DNA from: Burkholderiales bacterium
GTDB lineage: Bacteria; Pseudomonadota; Gammaproteobacteria; Burkholderiales; Burkholderiaceae_C
Length of the DNA: 64,000 nt
Direction: 5' to 3'
Assembly (NCBI GenBank): GCA_011391155.1
Contig: JAABRA010000110.1
Coordinates: 25,721 to 89,720 of the forward strand
In this document: positions 1-8,527 of the stretch, piece after piece
How the letters are laid out: each line of letters begins with the position of its first letter
How positions within the stretch are numbered: position 1 is the first letter of the stretch
The notes under the pieces: model-generated
Databases searched by the model: none
The model's input: only the letters and a program-made list of their open reading frames with translations
Told to the model about the DNA's origin: nothing
Program-made: the position numbers and the translations under genes

Positions 1-513
1 ATCGCCACCGCAGACCCCACCCTCGCGAGCGGCGATGCCACGGCGCTGGCCGGATGGAATGCGCTGCGTGGAAGCGAGGCAGCGCCCTGGATTGGTCTTG
101 CCACGCCGCGGATCCTGCTGCGCCTGCCCTACGGCCGGAAGATCGACCCCATCGTCAGCTTCGGATTCGAGGAGTTTGGACCCGGCGAGCCGGCGCACGA
201 GGAATTGCTCTGGGGCCATGCGTCCCTGGCTGCCGCGCTACTGATCGGCAGGGCTTTCACCGCACGCGGCTGGACGATGGAACCCGGTGACGAGCGCGAG
301 ATCGGGGATCTGCCAGCCTACACCTTCGAAAAACACGGCGAGCGTGAAATGCAGGCCTGTGCCGAGCTTTACCTGGGCGAGGCCCGCGCGACCGAGATGC
401 TCGCAAACGGGCTCATCCCGCTGCTCAGCCACCGCAAACGCAACGCTGTGTCCGTGATGCAGTTTCAGTCGGTGGCCGCACCCCCGCAGGCGCTGTCCGG
501 ACCTTGGCGCTGA
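1..513 (+). CDS. TssC-family (EvpB/ImpC) sheath-like protein, 3' part
   Basis: An open frame enters from the left edge and ends at TGA 511-513, giving 170 residues with no start in the window. The sequence resembles the C-terminal half of the T6SS large sheath subunit: a 'WNALRGSEAAPW' stretch, 'LPRxLLRLPYG'-like text (here TPRILLRLPYGRK), 'SFGFEEF', 'LLWGHASLAAALLIG' and the late 'LIPLLSHRKRNAV' block. It is not the tssC of this cluster, which is complete at 8.5-10.0 kb, so it is a paralogue. It runs convergently to tssH. Some T6SS clusters carry an additional TssC-like protein of unclear role; that this is one of them is inference. The family call is fairly secure, the function is not. Confidence 0.75.
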   Translation: MATADPTLASGDATALAGWNALRGSEAAPWIGLATPRILLRLPYGRKIDPIVSFGFEEFGPGEPAHEELLWGHASLAAALLIGRAFTARGWTMEPGDEREIGDLPAYTFEKHGEREMQACAELYLGEARATEMLANGLIPLLSHRKRNAVSVMQFQSVAAPPQALSGPWR

Positions 514-644
514 AGTTCGGTGCCAAGGCGAAGCCGGAAGTTCGCCCGATTCAGGAAGAGGCCAACTCGGGCTTCACGGAAGACCGACGTTTGACGACAA
601 GACATTCCGCTACAAAATGGCGGGTGAATGCGCCGTGACGGGGT
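514..644. other. convergent intergenic gap
   Basis: This 131-bp stretch separates the stops of the TssC-like gene and tssH. I see no hairpin followed by a T-tract. One frame stays open for about 40 codons past the TssC-like stop without a start codon and resembles nothing I recognise. Confidence 0.4.
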
Positions 645-3380
645 CTACCCAAAAACGTAATCGAACTTGCCGTCCGCGACGGACACCGACACCTGACTGA
701 TGGGCGTCCCATCCATCATCCGAGTCAGAAATTCACGGCTGATATCCGGTAGCATGGTGTTCGTCAAAATCGCGTCGATCATCCGGCCGCCGGACTCACT
801 CTCGGTACAGCGCGAAACCACGAGCTTGACCACTTCGTCGCTATAGGTGAATGGGATCTTGTAGCGCGCCTCCACCCGTTTCTTGATGCGGTTGAGCTGC
901 AGCACAACGATCTTCGCCAGCATTTCATCAGACAAGGGGTAGTACGGAATCACGACGAGCCGCCCCAGCAATGCTGGCGGGAATATCTTCAGCAAGGGCT
1001 CGCGCAGCGCCTTGGCCATGCCCTCCGGGTCAGGCATCAGTTCCGGGTCCTTGCACATGCTGGCGATCAGTTCAGTGCCGGCATTGGTCGTCAGCAGGAT
1101 CAGGGTGTTCTTGAAGTCGATGAACCGGCCTTCGCCGTCTTCCATGAAGCCTTTGTCAAAGACCTGGAAAAACATCTCATGCACGTCGGGGTGGGCCTTT
1201 TCCACCTCGTCGAGCAGCACTACGCTGTAAGGCTTGCGGCGCACCGCCTCGGTGAGCACGCCACCTTCGCCGTAACCCACGTAGCCGGGCGGCGCACCTT
1301 TAAGCGTTGAAACGGTATGGGCTTCCTGGTACTCGCTCATGTTGATGGTGATGAGGTTCTGCTCACCACCGTATAGCGCTTCCGCAAGTGCCAGCGCCGT
1401 TTCGGTCTTTCCCACGCCCGAGGTACCGGCCAGCATAAAGACGCCAATCGGCTTGCTCGGGTTGTCCAGCCCGGCGCGACTGGTCTGGATTCGCTTGGCG
1501 ATCATTGCCATCGCATGGTCCTGCCCGATCACACGCTGCGCCAGGGCATCAGCAACTTTCAGAATGGTCTCGATCTCGTTGCGCGCCATGCGGCCGACGG
1601 GAATGCCGGTCCAGTCGCCCACCACGGCGGCAACAGCCTGGTAGTCAACGGTGGGCAGGATCAGCGGGGTTTCGCCCTGCAACGCCGTGAGCTTGTCCTG
1701 AACGACTTTCAACTGGGCTAGCTGTTCCAGGCGCTCGGTCTCGCGGTCGGCAACGGTACGCCCCTCAGTTGCCGCAGCCTCCGCGGCAGCGACTTCAAGG
1801 TTGCTGCCCGTGCCTTCCACCGGGCGAATGCCGTCGCGGAGCTTGGCGCGAAGGGTCAGCAACTCGTCCACTAGCGCCTTCTCTTCGGCCCAACGCGTAT
1901 CCAGCGCAGCCAGGCGAGTGCGTTCGCTGGCAAGCGACTCCGTGGCCTCGGCCTCGCGCTTGCCAATATCGATACCGATGGCTTTTTCGCGGCCGATGAT
2001 GCTGAGCTCGGTTTCCAGCGCCTCGATGCGCTTGCGGCAGTCGTCCACCTCGGCCGGGGTGGCATGCAAGCTCACGGCCACGCGGGCGCACGCGGTGTCG
2101 AGCAGGCTCACGCTCTTGTCGGGCAGCTGCCGCGCGGGGATGTAGCGGTGGCTGAGCTTGACGGCTGCCTCCAGCGCTTCGTCCAGGATCTGGACCTTGT
2201 GGTGCTTCTCCATGGTGCTCGCCACGCCACGCATCATGAGGATGGCCTTGGCTTCATCGGGCTCGTCAACCTGAATGGTCTGGAAACGGCGCGTCAGGGC
2301 CGGATCTTTCTCGATGTGCTTCTTGTACTCGGCAAAGGTGGTGGCGCCGATGGTGCGCAGTGTGCCGCGGGCCAGCGCTGGCTTGAGCAGGTTGGCCGCA
2401 TCACCGGTGCCGGCTGCGCCACCCGCGCCGACCAGGGTATGGGTTTCGTCGATAAACAGGATGATGGGCTTGACGCTGGCCTGCACTTCGTCGATGACCG
2501 AGCGCAGGCGCTGCTCAAACTCGCCCTTCATGCTGGCGCCGGCCTGCAACAGGCCGACGTCGAGCGAGCGCAGTTCAACGTCCTTCAGGCTGGGCGGCAC
2601 ATCGCCACGGGCGATGCGCTGGGCGAACCCTTCCACCACGGCGGTCTTGCCCACACCGGCCTCGCCGACGAGGATGGGGTTGTTCTGGCGGCGCCGCATC
2701 AGGATGTCGACCACCTGGCGGATCTCGTCGTCGCGCCCGACGATCGGGTCCATCTTGCCACTGCGTGCCTGCTCGGTGAGGTCGACCGTGAATTTCTTCA
2801 ACGCCTCCTGCTTGCCCATCGCAGCCGGGGCAATGGCGCCGCTGGCTTCCCCAGGGGCCGCTCCGCCACCGACCGACGATCCGTCGCTGGCGCCTTGACC
2901 ATCTTCCGGCGAGCCCGCCACGATTTTTTCCAGCGAATCGCTCAGGTCATCCGGCTTGACCTTTTCGAACTGCCGTGAAATGGCGAACAAGGCATTGCGC
3001 AGGAAACTGGTCTTGAGCATTCCCAGCAACACATAGCCGGAACGCACAGCGCTGTCACCGAACATCAGGGAGCCATAGACCCAGCCCCGTTCCACGGCGT
3101 TGGTGATGTTGTCCGAAATGTCGGAAATGGATGTGGCGCCGCGCGGCAGGCGGTCCAGTGCAGCGGTGATGTCCTTGGCCAGCGCGGAGCCGTCCAGGTT
3201 GTAGTGCTTGATGATGCGGTGCCAGTCGGAGTCCTGCGCCTGGATGATCTGCGCCACCCAGTGTTCAAGCTCCACATAGGGGTTGCCCCGCAATTTGCAG
3301 AACACCGTGGCCCCTTCGACGGCTTTGTAGGCCAGGCTGTTGAGCTTGCCAAAAACGGTAACGCGGTTGATTTCAGCCAT
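645..3380 (-). CDS. tssH: T6SS AAA+ unfoldase ClpV (TssH)
   Basis: The product is an ATPase of the ClpB/ClpV family that disassembles the contracted TssB/TssC sheath in the cytosol so that it can be reused. The 911 residues show the expected order: a Clp N-domain (about 1-150), a Ser/Gly/Ala-rich linker (155-188), AAA1 with Walker A GEAGVGKTA (239-247) and Walker B ILFIDE (307-312), a charged middle domain (about 440-575), and AAA2 with Walker A GTSGVGKTE (652-660) and Walker B VVLLDEVEKAH (720-730). Length is normal for ClpV (about 880-920). A 'GAAAGGA' ribosome site precedes the ATG. It follows tssG after a 26-bp gap and closes the minus-strand T6SS cluster. ClpB itself is excluded by the N-domain sequence and the context. 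Confidence 0.95.
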   Translation of the reverse strand: MAEINRVTVFGKLNSLAYKAVEGATVFCKLRGNPYVELEHWVAQIIQAQDSDWHRIIKHYNLDGSALAKDITAALDRLPRGATSISDISDNITNAVERGWVYGSLMFGDSAVRSGYVLLGMLKTSFLRNALFAISRQFEKVKPDDLSDSLEKIVAGSPEDGQGASDGSSVGGGAAPGEASGAIAPAAMGKQEALKKFTVDLTEQARSGKMDPIVGRDDEIRQVVDILMRRRQNNPILVGEAGVGKTAVVEGFAQRIARGDVPPSLKDVELRSLDVGLLQAGASMKGEFEQRLRSVIDEVQASVKPIILFIDETHTLVGAGGAAGTGDAANLLKPALARGTLRTIGATTFAEYKKHIEKDPALTRRFQTIQVDEPDEAKAILMMRGVASTMEKHHKVQILDEALEAAVKLSHRYIPARQLPDKSVSLLDTACARVAVSLHATPAEVDDCRKRIEALETELSIIGREKAIGIDIGKREAEATESLASERTRLAALDTRWAEEKALVDELLTLRAKLRDGIRPVEGTGSNLEVAAAEAAATEGRTVADRETERLEQLAQLKVVQDKLTALQGETPLILPTVDYQAVAAVVGDWTGIPVGRMARNEIETILKVADALAQRVIGQDHAMAMIAKRIQTSRAGLDNPSKPIGVFMLAGTSGVGKTETALALAEALYGGEQNLITINMSEYQEAHTVSTLKGAPPGYVGYGEGGVLTEAVRRKPYSVVLLDEVEKAHPDVHEMFFQVFDKGFMEDGEGRFIDFKNTLILLTTNAGTELIASMCKDPELMPDPEGMAKALREPLLKIFPPALLGRLVVIPYYPLSDEMLAKIVVLQLNRIKKRVEARYKIPFTYSDEVVKLVVSRCTESESGGRMIDAILTNTMLPDISREFLTRMMDGTPISQVSVSVADGKFDYVFG

Positions 3381-3406
3381 GATGGTCCTTTCGGGGGGCT
3401 GGGTGG

Positions 3407-4465
3407 TTAGATTTCTTGCCGGGCTCGTCTAGAGCCGGCGCTGGGCAAAAGAGTCAGTTCTGCGGTGTGCTGGCGGTTCTTCATGCCGAGCCAGGAGGTC
3501 CAGCCCAGCCGGCTGTGGAGGCCCAACCGGCACGGCCTGACCTGGTCGTGCTTGAGCCCCAGCTTCAGGTCCCAGGAAAGCTCCAGCCCGATGTATTGCT
3601 CAACCAGCGCAATAACGGCTGGCAGCGCCTTGCCCTGCGGAAGCAGGCTCACAAAGACATCATGATCCAACGGCCCGATGTGGATGCGGAAGTTGTGTTG
3701 GCGATCCCACACCATCTTGCCCAGCACGGCGCCTCCGCCAAGGTTGACACCCGGCCTTTTTCGACGGGCATTGGCTCCCGAGATGCGAGTGCGCTCGCTC
3801 TGCGGCAGCTCGAGCCAGGAGCCTACGAACTGCTCGACTTTGGCCGATCGCTCCAGATAGCCAGACAACACGGCCGCCAGGCCATCCGCGTTGCGCACTT
3901 GAGAGGAATAGATCCCTGAAAAAAAGAGCTTGGCGTGGTCAGGGGCTGCGTCACGCCCCAACAGTTCCGGCGTGCCAAGCCCGATCAAAGACCCGACGTA
4001 AGCGGCGAAACGGTCATCAGCCGGCCGGTCAAGCCCCACCGTCGGTTGTGCCTGGGCCCATGCCCGATAAAACAGCAACAGAAGCCGATGGTGGAACATG
4101 TCGGCAAAGCGGGCAAGAGTCGCATCGCCGTGATGCATCAAGCGCTCCCGCGCGTACTCCGTCAAGTGGTACGGCAGGGGGCCATTCGGTCCAAACAGGC
4201 CGAAGAAGCGGACCTCGATGCGGGGTTTGCTTTTGGCCGTGGCGGGGGCGACCGCATGCAGGGCACTGGGAGCGAATGACAGATCCGCCGACTGGCCCAG
4301 GCGCACAGGTTCGTCAGCCGGTTTGCGCGCAGTGCCAAAACGCGGTTTGTCAAGATGCCTGCTTTCGATCCAGCGCAGGGCATGAAAGAAGTCGTAGCGC
4401 CAAGGTTCGGCGGCAATCCGGGCCAACGGATCCTGGCGTGCTACAGAATCGGACGTGTCCCGCAT
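3407..4465 (-). CDS. tssG: T6SS baseplate protein TssG
   Basis: TssG (VasB/ImpH family) forms the wedge of the T6SS baseplate with TssF, TssE and TssK. The 352-residue product contains the family's early block 'PWRYDFFHALRWIES' and 'VEVRFFGLFGPNGPLPYHLTEY'-like text (here IEVRFFGLFGPNGPLPYHL), followed by the long conserved central region. I chose the ATG at 4465, which has a GGGAGG site 5 bp upstream; the frame continues 35 codons further 5' but that part looks unlike the family. With this start it overlaps the 3' end of tssF by 25 bp, which suggests translational coupling and equal production of the two wedge partners. Confidence 0.92.
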   Translation of the reverse strand: MRDTSDSVARQDPLARIAAEPWRYDFFHALRWIESRHLDKPRFGTARKPADEPVRLGQSADLSFAPSALHAVAPATAKSKPRIEVRFFGLFGPNGPLPYHLTEYARERLMHHGDATLARFADMFHHRLLLLFYRAWAQAQPTVGLDRPADDRFAAYVGSLIGLGTPELLGRDAAPDHAKLFFSGIYSSQVRNADGLAAVLSGYLERSAKVEQFVGSWLELPQSERTRISGANARRKRPGVNLGGGAVLGKMVWDRQHNFRIHIGPLDHDVFVSLLPQGKALPAVIALVEQYIGLELSWDLKLGLKHDQVRPCRLGLHSRLGWTSWLGMKNRQHTAELTLLPSAGSRRARQEI

Positions 4466-6315
4466 CGGGGCCTCCCGATCATGATGTCGCCACGCGTCAC
4501 GGAACGGACCCGGCTCTGGGTGAAGCCGTTGATCGATACATGCCGCGCAAAGAAACGCTCCATCACGCACCCAAAAAGGAAGGCGCTTGCACCCTGAAAC
4601 GCCATCTCGTCGACGAGCAGCTCAAATTCGACGCCGCGTCCAAATGCGATGGGCCCCGCCATGGGAAGACGCCGCACGACTTGCCGCTTGACGATGGACC
4701 GAACTCCCTCGATCTGCCGCTGTTGCGCCGCGTCACCATCATAGGCATAGAGTCGCAGCAGTTGCCGGAGCGCTGCAGCGCCGTGCTCGTCATCGGTATC
4801 GACCAACGAAAGGTGATTGAGCGTCAGTTGATTGATCAGGCGCCAGGCGACACTGCCCTCGCCCTGGGCCGACAACGGCCGTGACGGCCCCTTGATGACA
4901 CGAATCGAGGAAACGGGCGCGGAACTTTGTAGTGTGAGTTCGATGCCGGATGGCCCCGTGGACATCAGCAAGGGCAAGTCGCGGTTGGAGCACAACGCAG
5001 TCACACCCAACTGCTGCAAATCATCCGCATAAGGAACTTCTTGAGGATCCACGAGCGAGAGGAAGACTTCAGTGCCAATATAGGATGAGCGCGGACCTTC
5101 GCGCCGCTGCGTGCTTGACAGAATCCTTGGCTCGCGCTGTGCGGCGTAGTAAGCATTGTGCCCCGCTTCTTCGGTGTGGAACGCCGAGTAGAGTGGCACA
5201 AAACGCCGCTCGCTGGACAGTCCCACGCCGTACCCGGTGACCGAGGTAATGCTGTGAATTTCAAAATCCATAGGTCGAACCCGATCCGGCACCACATGCA
5301 GATCGAGGGTTTCCCGGGCCACGTGTATACGATCACAGCGGTGTTCAAAAAGATTGATTGCCGGAACGCAATTCAAGGCGAACGAGGCCGAGTCAACCGA
5401 CTGCAGCAAGCTCGCATCCCCACGCGAAAGCAGAATGACGATTTCAATCTCCTGCCCGCCCAATTGACGCAGAACTTCACCCAGCCCACAGACATCCAGA
5501 AACAAAAAGCGATGCGGAAACGCGTAGTACTCTTGCAACAGGCGGTAGCCCTGAAACCCGGGCAGCGTGACGGGTAACAACGCCTGGTCGTCGTCAAAAC
5601 CCACTGCCTCGATGGCATCGGCTTCAAGCTCACAGCTTTTTGCCGCCGCGCCCTTTCCGGAAAGGACAAAAATGCCCAGCGCATTGCCGCAGATCAGCTC
5701 GTAGAGACGATAAGCGACCTCCTCCGCTGCCGAGCAATGAAGACGCAAATTGTTCATTCCGATCTGGGTAAAGTCCAGCCCGGCGGTGGACTTCAGGGTT
5801 ATGCGGACCCCACCGGCGTACTTCTTCCATTCGGGCTTCTGATTCAGCGGCAGGTTTGAAGCATGGGAAAAATACTTCGCGTCTGTGATCTCGATGGGCC
5901 AAAGGGTCACGTCGTGGGCGGTACGAAACTGGCATTCAGTCGGGCCGCCCCGGGTGGGCGCGCTTCGCATTGCGCTATCACGCCGTATGGTCACGCCGGA
6001 TGCCAGTCCGGCATCGCCTAGCTCGGGATTGATCCTGGCGATCAACATCGACGGAAGAGGCGCCAGCAGATGCGGGTAAAGAATCTCAACCATGCGCTGG
6101 GAAAAGCGCGGGAACTCTGCGGCAATCTTGAGTTGAACGCGCGCGGTCAGGAAGGCAAAGCCTTCCAGGAGGCGCTCCACATAGGGGTCGCTGACTTCGA
6201 GGCCGTCCATGCGCAACCGCGCGGCGATCTTGGGGAACTGAACGGCGAACTCCGCTCCCATCTCGCGCAGATGCAATAGTTCCTCGTTGTAATGGCGAAG
6301 TAGTCGAGGATCCAT
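4441..6315 (-). CDS. tssF: T6SS baseplate protein TssF
   Basis: TssF (VasA/ImpG family) is the largest wedge subunit of the T6SS baseplate. The 624-residue product begins with the classic N-terminus 'MDPRLLRHYNEELLHLREM', followed by 'FAVQFPKIAARLRM' and 'DPYVERLLEGFAFLTARVQ', all hallmarks of the family; length is normal. It lies 30 bp after tssE and overlaps tssG by 25 bp. The last residues, encoded in the overlap, are arginine-rich and probably not conserved. Confidence 0.95.
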   Translation of the reverse strand: MDPRLLRHYNEELLHLREMGAEFAVQFPKIAARLRMDGLEVSDPYVERLLEGFAFLTARVQLKIAAEFPRFSQRMVEILYPHLLAPLPSMLIARINPELGDAGLASGVTIRRDSAMRSAPTRGGPTECQFRTAHDVTLWPIEITDAKYFSHASNLPLNQKPEWKKYAGGVRITLKSTAGLDFTQIGMNNLRLHCSAAEEVAYRLYELICGNALGIFVLSGKGAAAKSCELEADAIEAVGFDDDQALLPVTLPGFQGYRLLQEYYAFPHRFLFLDVCGLGEVLRQLGGQEIEIVILLSRGDASLLQSVDSASFALNCVPAINLFEHRCDRIHVARETLDLHVVPDRVRPMDFEIHSITSVTGYGVGLSSERRFVPLYSAFHTEEAGHNAYYAAQREPRILSSTQRREGPRSSYIGTEVFLSLVDPQEVPYADDLQQLGVTALCSNRDLPLLMSTGPSGIELTLQSSAPVSSIRVIKGPSRPLSAQGEGSVAWRLINQLTLNHLSLVDTDDEHGAAALRQLLRLYAYDGDAAQQRQIEGVRSIVKRQVVRRLPMAGPIAFGRGVEFELLVDEMAFQGASAFLFGCVMERFFARHVSINGFTQSRVRSVTRGDIMIGRPRCGTRPIL

Positions 6316-6345
6316 CTGGTACAGCGTCAGGTTGCAGGCGAGCGT

Positions 6346-6852
6346 CTAGCGGGTTAGATCCTTGACATCAACGCGTCCGGTCTCAAGATCAATGTCGGTA
6401 TGAAGCAGCAACTCGAGCGGAACTGGCTGGGCCCACAGCTGGCCACTGATGCGAAAGCTGATCTGGTTGTGATGGTCAAGTTCTTCCTCGGAAACCAGCG
6501 CCTCAACTCTAAGCGTGTCTGCAATGATGCGGGGCTCGTGATCAACAATCGCCGCCTTTACCTTATCCTCCATGTCCCCCGGATTGACCGATGAGGCCGT
6601 CTGTCCTGACAAAGCCGGAAGGCCATAGTTCAAGACCGATCGCCTCGCTTCGGGAAACTGTTCGAAGGCCTCCTGGTCGGATAAAAAAGTCGTGTTGAAC
6701 AACCAGCTCAGGTCACGCAGGACGGCCTCGCGCATTCGGGGCCCACTGATAATCCGCATCTCAGAGGCCTCGAGTGGATTCGTGGGATCATCATCTGTCA
6801 GTCGGTCCAGTAACGCCGGCTGCAGTCGGTCCTGCGGCCTGGCTTTATTCAT
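6346..6852 (-). CDS. tssE: T6SS baseplate protein TssE (gp25-like)
   Basis: TssE is related to phage T4 gp25 and links the baseplate to the first sheath layer. The 168-residue product has the family pattern: a start rich in 'LLDRLTDDDP', then 'LRDLSWLFNTTFL', then 'SVLNYGLPALSG', and a C-terminal beta-rich segment ('ISFRISGQLWAQPVPLELLL'). The gene sits between tagJ (27 bp upstream) and tssF (30 bp downstream). Its ATG has only a weak, very close GGGA, so translation may depend partly on the upstream gene. Confidence 0.92.
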   Translation of the reverse strand: MNKARPQDRLQPALLDRLTDDDPTNPLEASEMRIISGPRMREAVLRDLSWLFNTTFLSDQEAFEQFPEARRSVLNYGLPALSGQTASSVNPGDMEDKVKAAIVDHEPRIIADTLRVEALVSEEELDHHNQISFRISGQLWAQPVPLELLLHTDIDLETGRVDVKDLTR

Positions 6853-6879
6853 GTCCCAGACATTTCATGAATGAATGAA

Positions 6880-7692
6880 TCACTCTGCGGCGTCCATGGG
6901 GCCGAAAGAAATGGATCGGACGTCCATCAATCCAAAATCCCCGATATCCGTCGTGATCACTCGTTGACCACAACCGGCGAAAAAGCCGGGTTGCATTTCT
7001 TTCCACTCGGTCTTGCGTGCGAGCGCAAGCGAAGATTGGCTTAGATCGGTTCCTGCGTAGCGCGTGGGAATCAGGGCGACCGACTCGCCACCATTGGAAA
7101 ACTGAAATTGCGCGGCCGTCCATACGCTATCGCGTAAATCGATGGGCGGTTCAATAGTGATTTTGGCCAGATGAACCAGCGGTACCCAGTAATAGCGCCC
7201 ATTGATGACGGCCTCCAGCACAGGTCCCAGGCGCATATCGGCATCTGCCATCCAGGCAAAGGACTTTCCGTCGATGGTGCCGCTGGACGAGGGGGCCTGT
7301 TCGAACGCCTGTTCGCGCAATTTTTGAGCATCCCCCGTTGCGCCTTGACCCTCCCGCAGCAACGCCTCAATCAGCAAGGCTACCCACGCTTCGGGCTCAC
7401 CAAAAAGCAGCGGTACCCGCTTGCCCAGAAAGACCTCTTCACGCAATCGCTCGCACTGGATACCTTCACGGTAGGTCTGAACCATAGCCAGCGTGGACGC
7501 ATCAAGTTCACCCGCAACATTTAGCTGGTTAAGGGCACGCTCCCACTGCCCCAGCACGCACAACAACTGGAACAGGAAAACGCGCAACTTCGCATCGGCA
7601 GGAGCCGATCTGATCTGCTCCTGCAACAACTTCAAGGCGCCTTGGGTATCACCAGCACGCAAAGCCTGCTCGGCCAGAGAAGGGGATGGCAT
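6880..7692 (-). CDS. tagJ: T6SS accessory protein TagJ (ImpE family)
   Basis: The product belongs to the ImpE/TagJ family, called HsiE in Pseudomonas, where it binds the N-terminus of the small sheath subunit; it is an accessory rather than a core component. The 270 residues have an N-terminal TPR-like helical half ('LAEQALRAGDTQGALKLL', 'LRVFLFQLLCVLGQWERAL') and a C-terminal beta-rich half ('FAWMADADMRLGPVLEAVING', 'YYWVPL'). I start it at ATG 7692, which has a GGGAGA site 8 bp upstream; a start 9 codons earlier is possible. The gene follows hcp after 255 bp and precedes tssE. Confidence 0.9.
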   Translation of the reverse strand: MPSPSLAEQALRAGDTQGALKLLQEQIRSAPADAKLRVFLFQLLCVLGQWERALNQLNVAGELDASTLAMVQTYREGIQCERLREEVFLGKRVPLLFGEPEAWVALLIEALLREGQGATGDAQKLREQAFEQAPSSSGTIDGKSFAWMADADMRLGPVLEAVINGRYYWVPLVHLAKITIEPPIDLRDSVWTAAQFQFSNGGESVALIPTRYAGTDLSQSSLALARKTEWKEMQPGFFAGCGQRVITTDIGDFGLMDVRSISFGPMDAAE

Positions 7693-7947
7693 ATCGCAAG
7701 TCTCCCGCGCTGAGCGCACGTCAATGTCAAAAAAGCCCTAATCACAGTCACCCATCCAATCCGGTTCGCCGCCCGGTTATGGAAGAGCTTTGTCTCCACC
7801 GCCAACGGATTCATTCACCGACCGGAGAGAGACCGCCAATGCGCAACCAACGCCAGGCGAAACTACCCATTGCGCAAAGGTCCGGCGCGATACCGTCGAC
7901 TGGAACGGCAACCGCGCTGGACCGATACCGCATGAAGACCGCCGGGA

Positions 7948-8430
7948 TCAGATCTTCTGGTTTCGGGCGATATCCCACCCAGTGTCGATGGTTCCGCCAT
8001 CGGCGGAACCATCTTTCTTCTGGGGCTGATAGTAGACAATGACTTTTGAGAAGTTCAGGCTGACTTGCTCCACGGGGCGCTCTTCGGAGCCACCAATTTG
8101 ATAACTGCTGACCAGAATATCTCTCATCTCAATCTTGAGGTACTCAAGCGGCTTGTCACCACCCGCCTTGCGTGCATACAAGAAACCTTCCTTGATGTGG
8201 GTCCCGGAAGCACAGCGACCGATCAACAAACTTGTTGCCCTGTCGACGTGTTTTGTAAAAGAGATATCCTGAACGTTGACTTTGCCAGTCCCTGAGCCAC
8301 CGCCAACGTGCCCGCTACCCGTATTGCTCATCCCCCAACTCCAGGACAGGATATCGATTTCATCCTTGTGCTTGCCATCCTGGGCTTCCCCCTTGATACC
8401 GTCCAACTTCAAGAACATGTCAACTGCCAT
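7948..8430 (-). CDS. hcp: T6SS inner tube protein Hcp (TssD)
   Basis: Hcp forms hexameric rings that stack into the inner tube expelled by the T6SS. The 160-residue product begins 'MAVDMFLKLDGIKGEAQD' and contains 'EIDILSWSWGMSNTGS' and the Ser/Gly loop 'GHVGGGSGTGKVNVQD', followed by 'KHVDRATSLL', all typical of the family; length is normal. A strong AAAGGAGC site precedes the ATG. Its 3' coding end holds a perfect 12-bp inverted repeat (see 7987-8013). It is the fourth gene of the cluster, between tssC and tagJ. Confidence 0.96.
   Translation of the reverse strand: MAVDMFLKLDGIKGEAQDGKHKDEIDILSWSWGMSNTGSGHVGGGSGTGKVNVQDISFTKHVDRATSLLIGRCASGTHIKEGFLYARKAGGDKPLEYLKIEMRDILVSSYQIGGSEERPVEQVSLNFSKVIVYYQPQKKDGSADGGTIDTGWDIARNQKI
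7987..8013 (-). repeat. perfect 12-bp hairpin at the 3' end of hcp
   Basis: GATGGTTCCGCC (7987-7998) and its exact reverse complement (8002-8013) flank a 3-nt loop, inside the hcp coding region and ending about 40 bp before the stop. No T-tract follows on the minus strand, so it is not a standard terminator. A stabilising stem that protects the abundant hcp message is an inference. Confidence 0.75.
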
Positions 8431-8527
8431 TTTCGCGCTCCTTTGGTGCTCTCAGTGAGAGCGGTTAAATTCCCATACGCACAAAACACGCGGCGCCAAA
8501 CCAATGACGGGCGTGCACCCCTCTACC

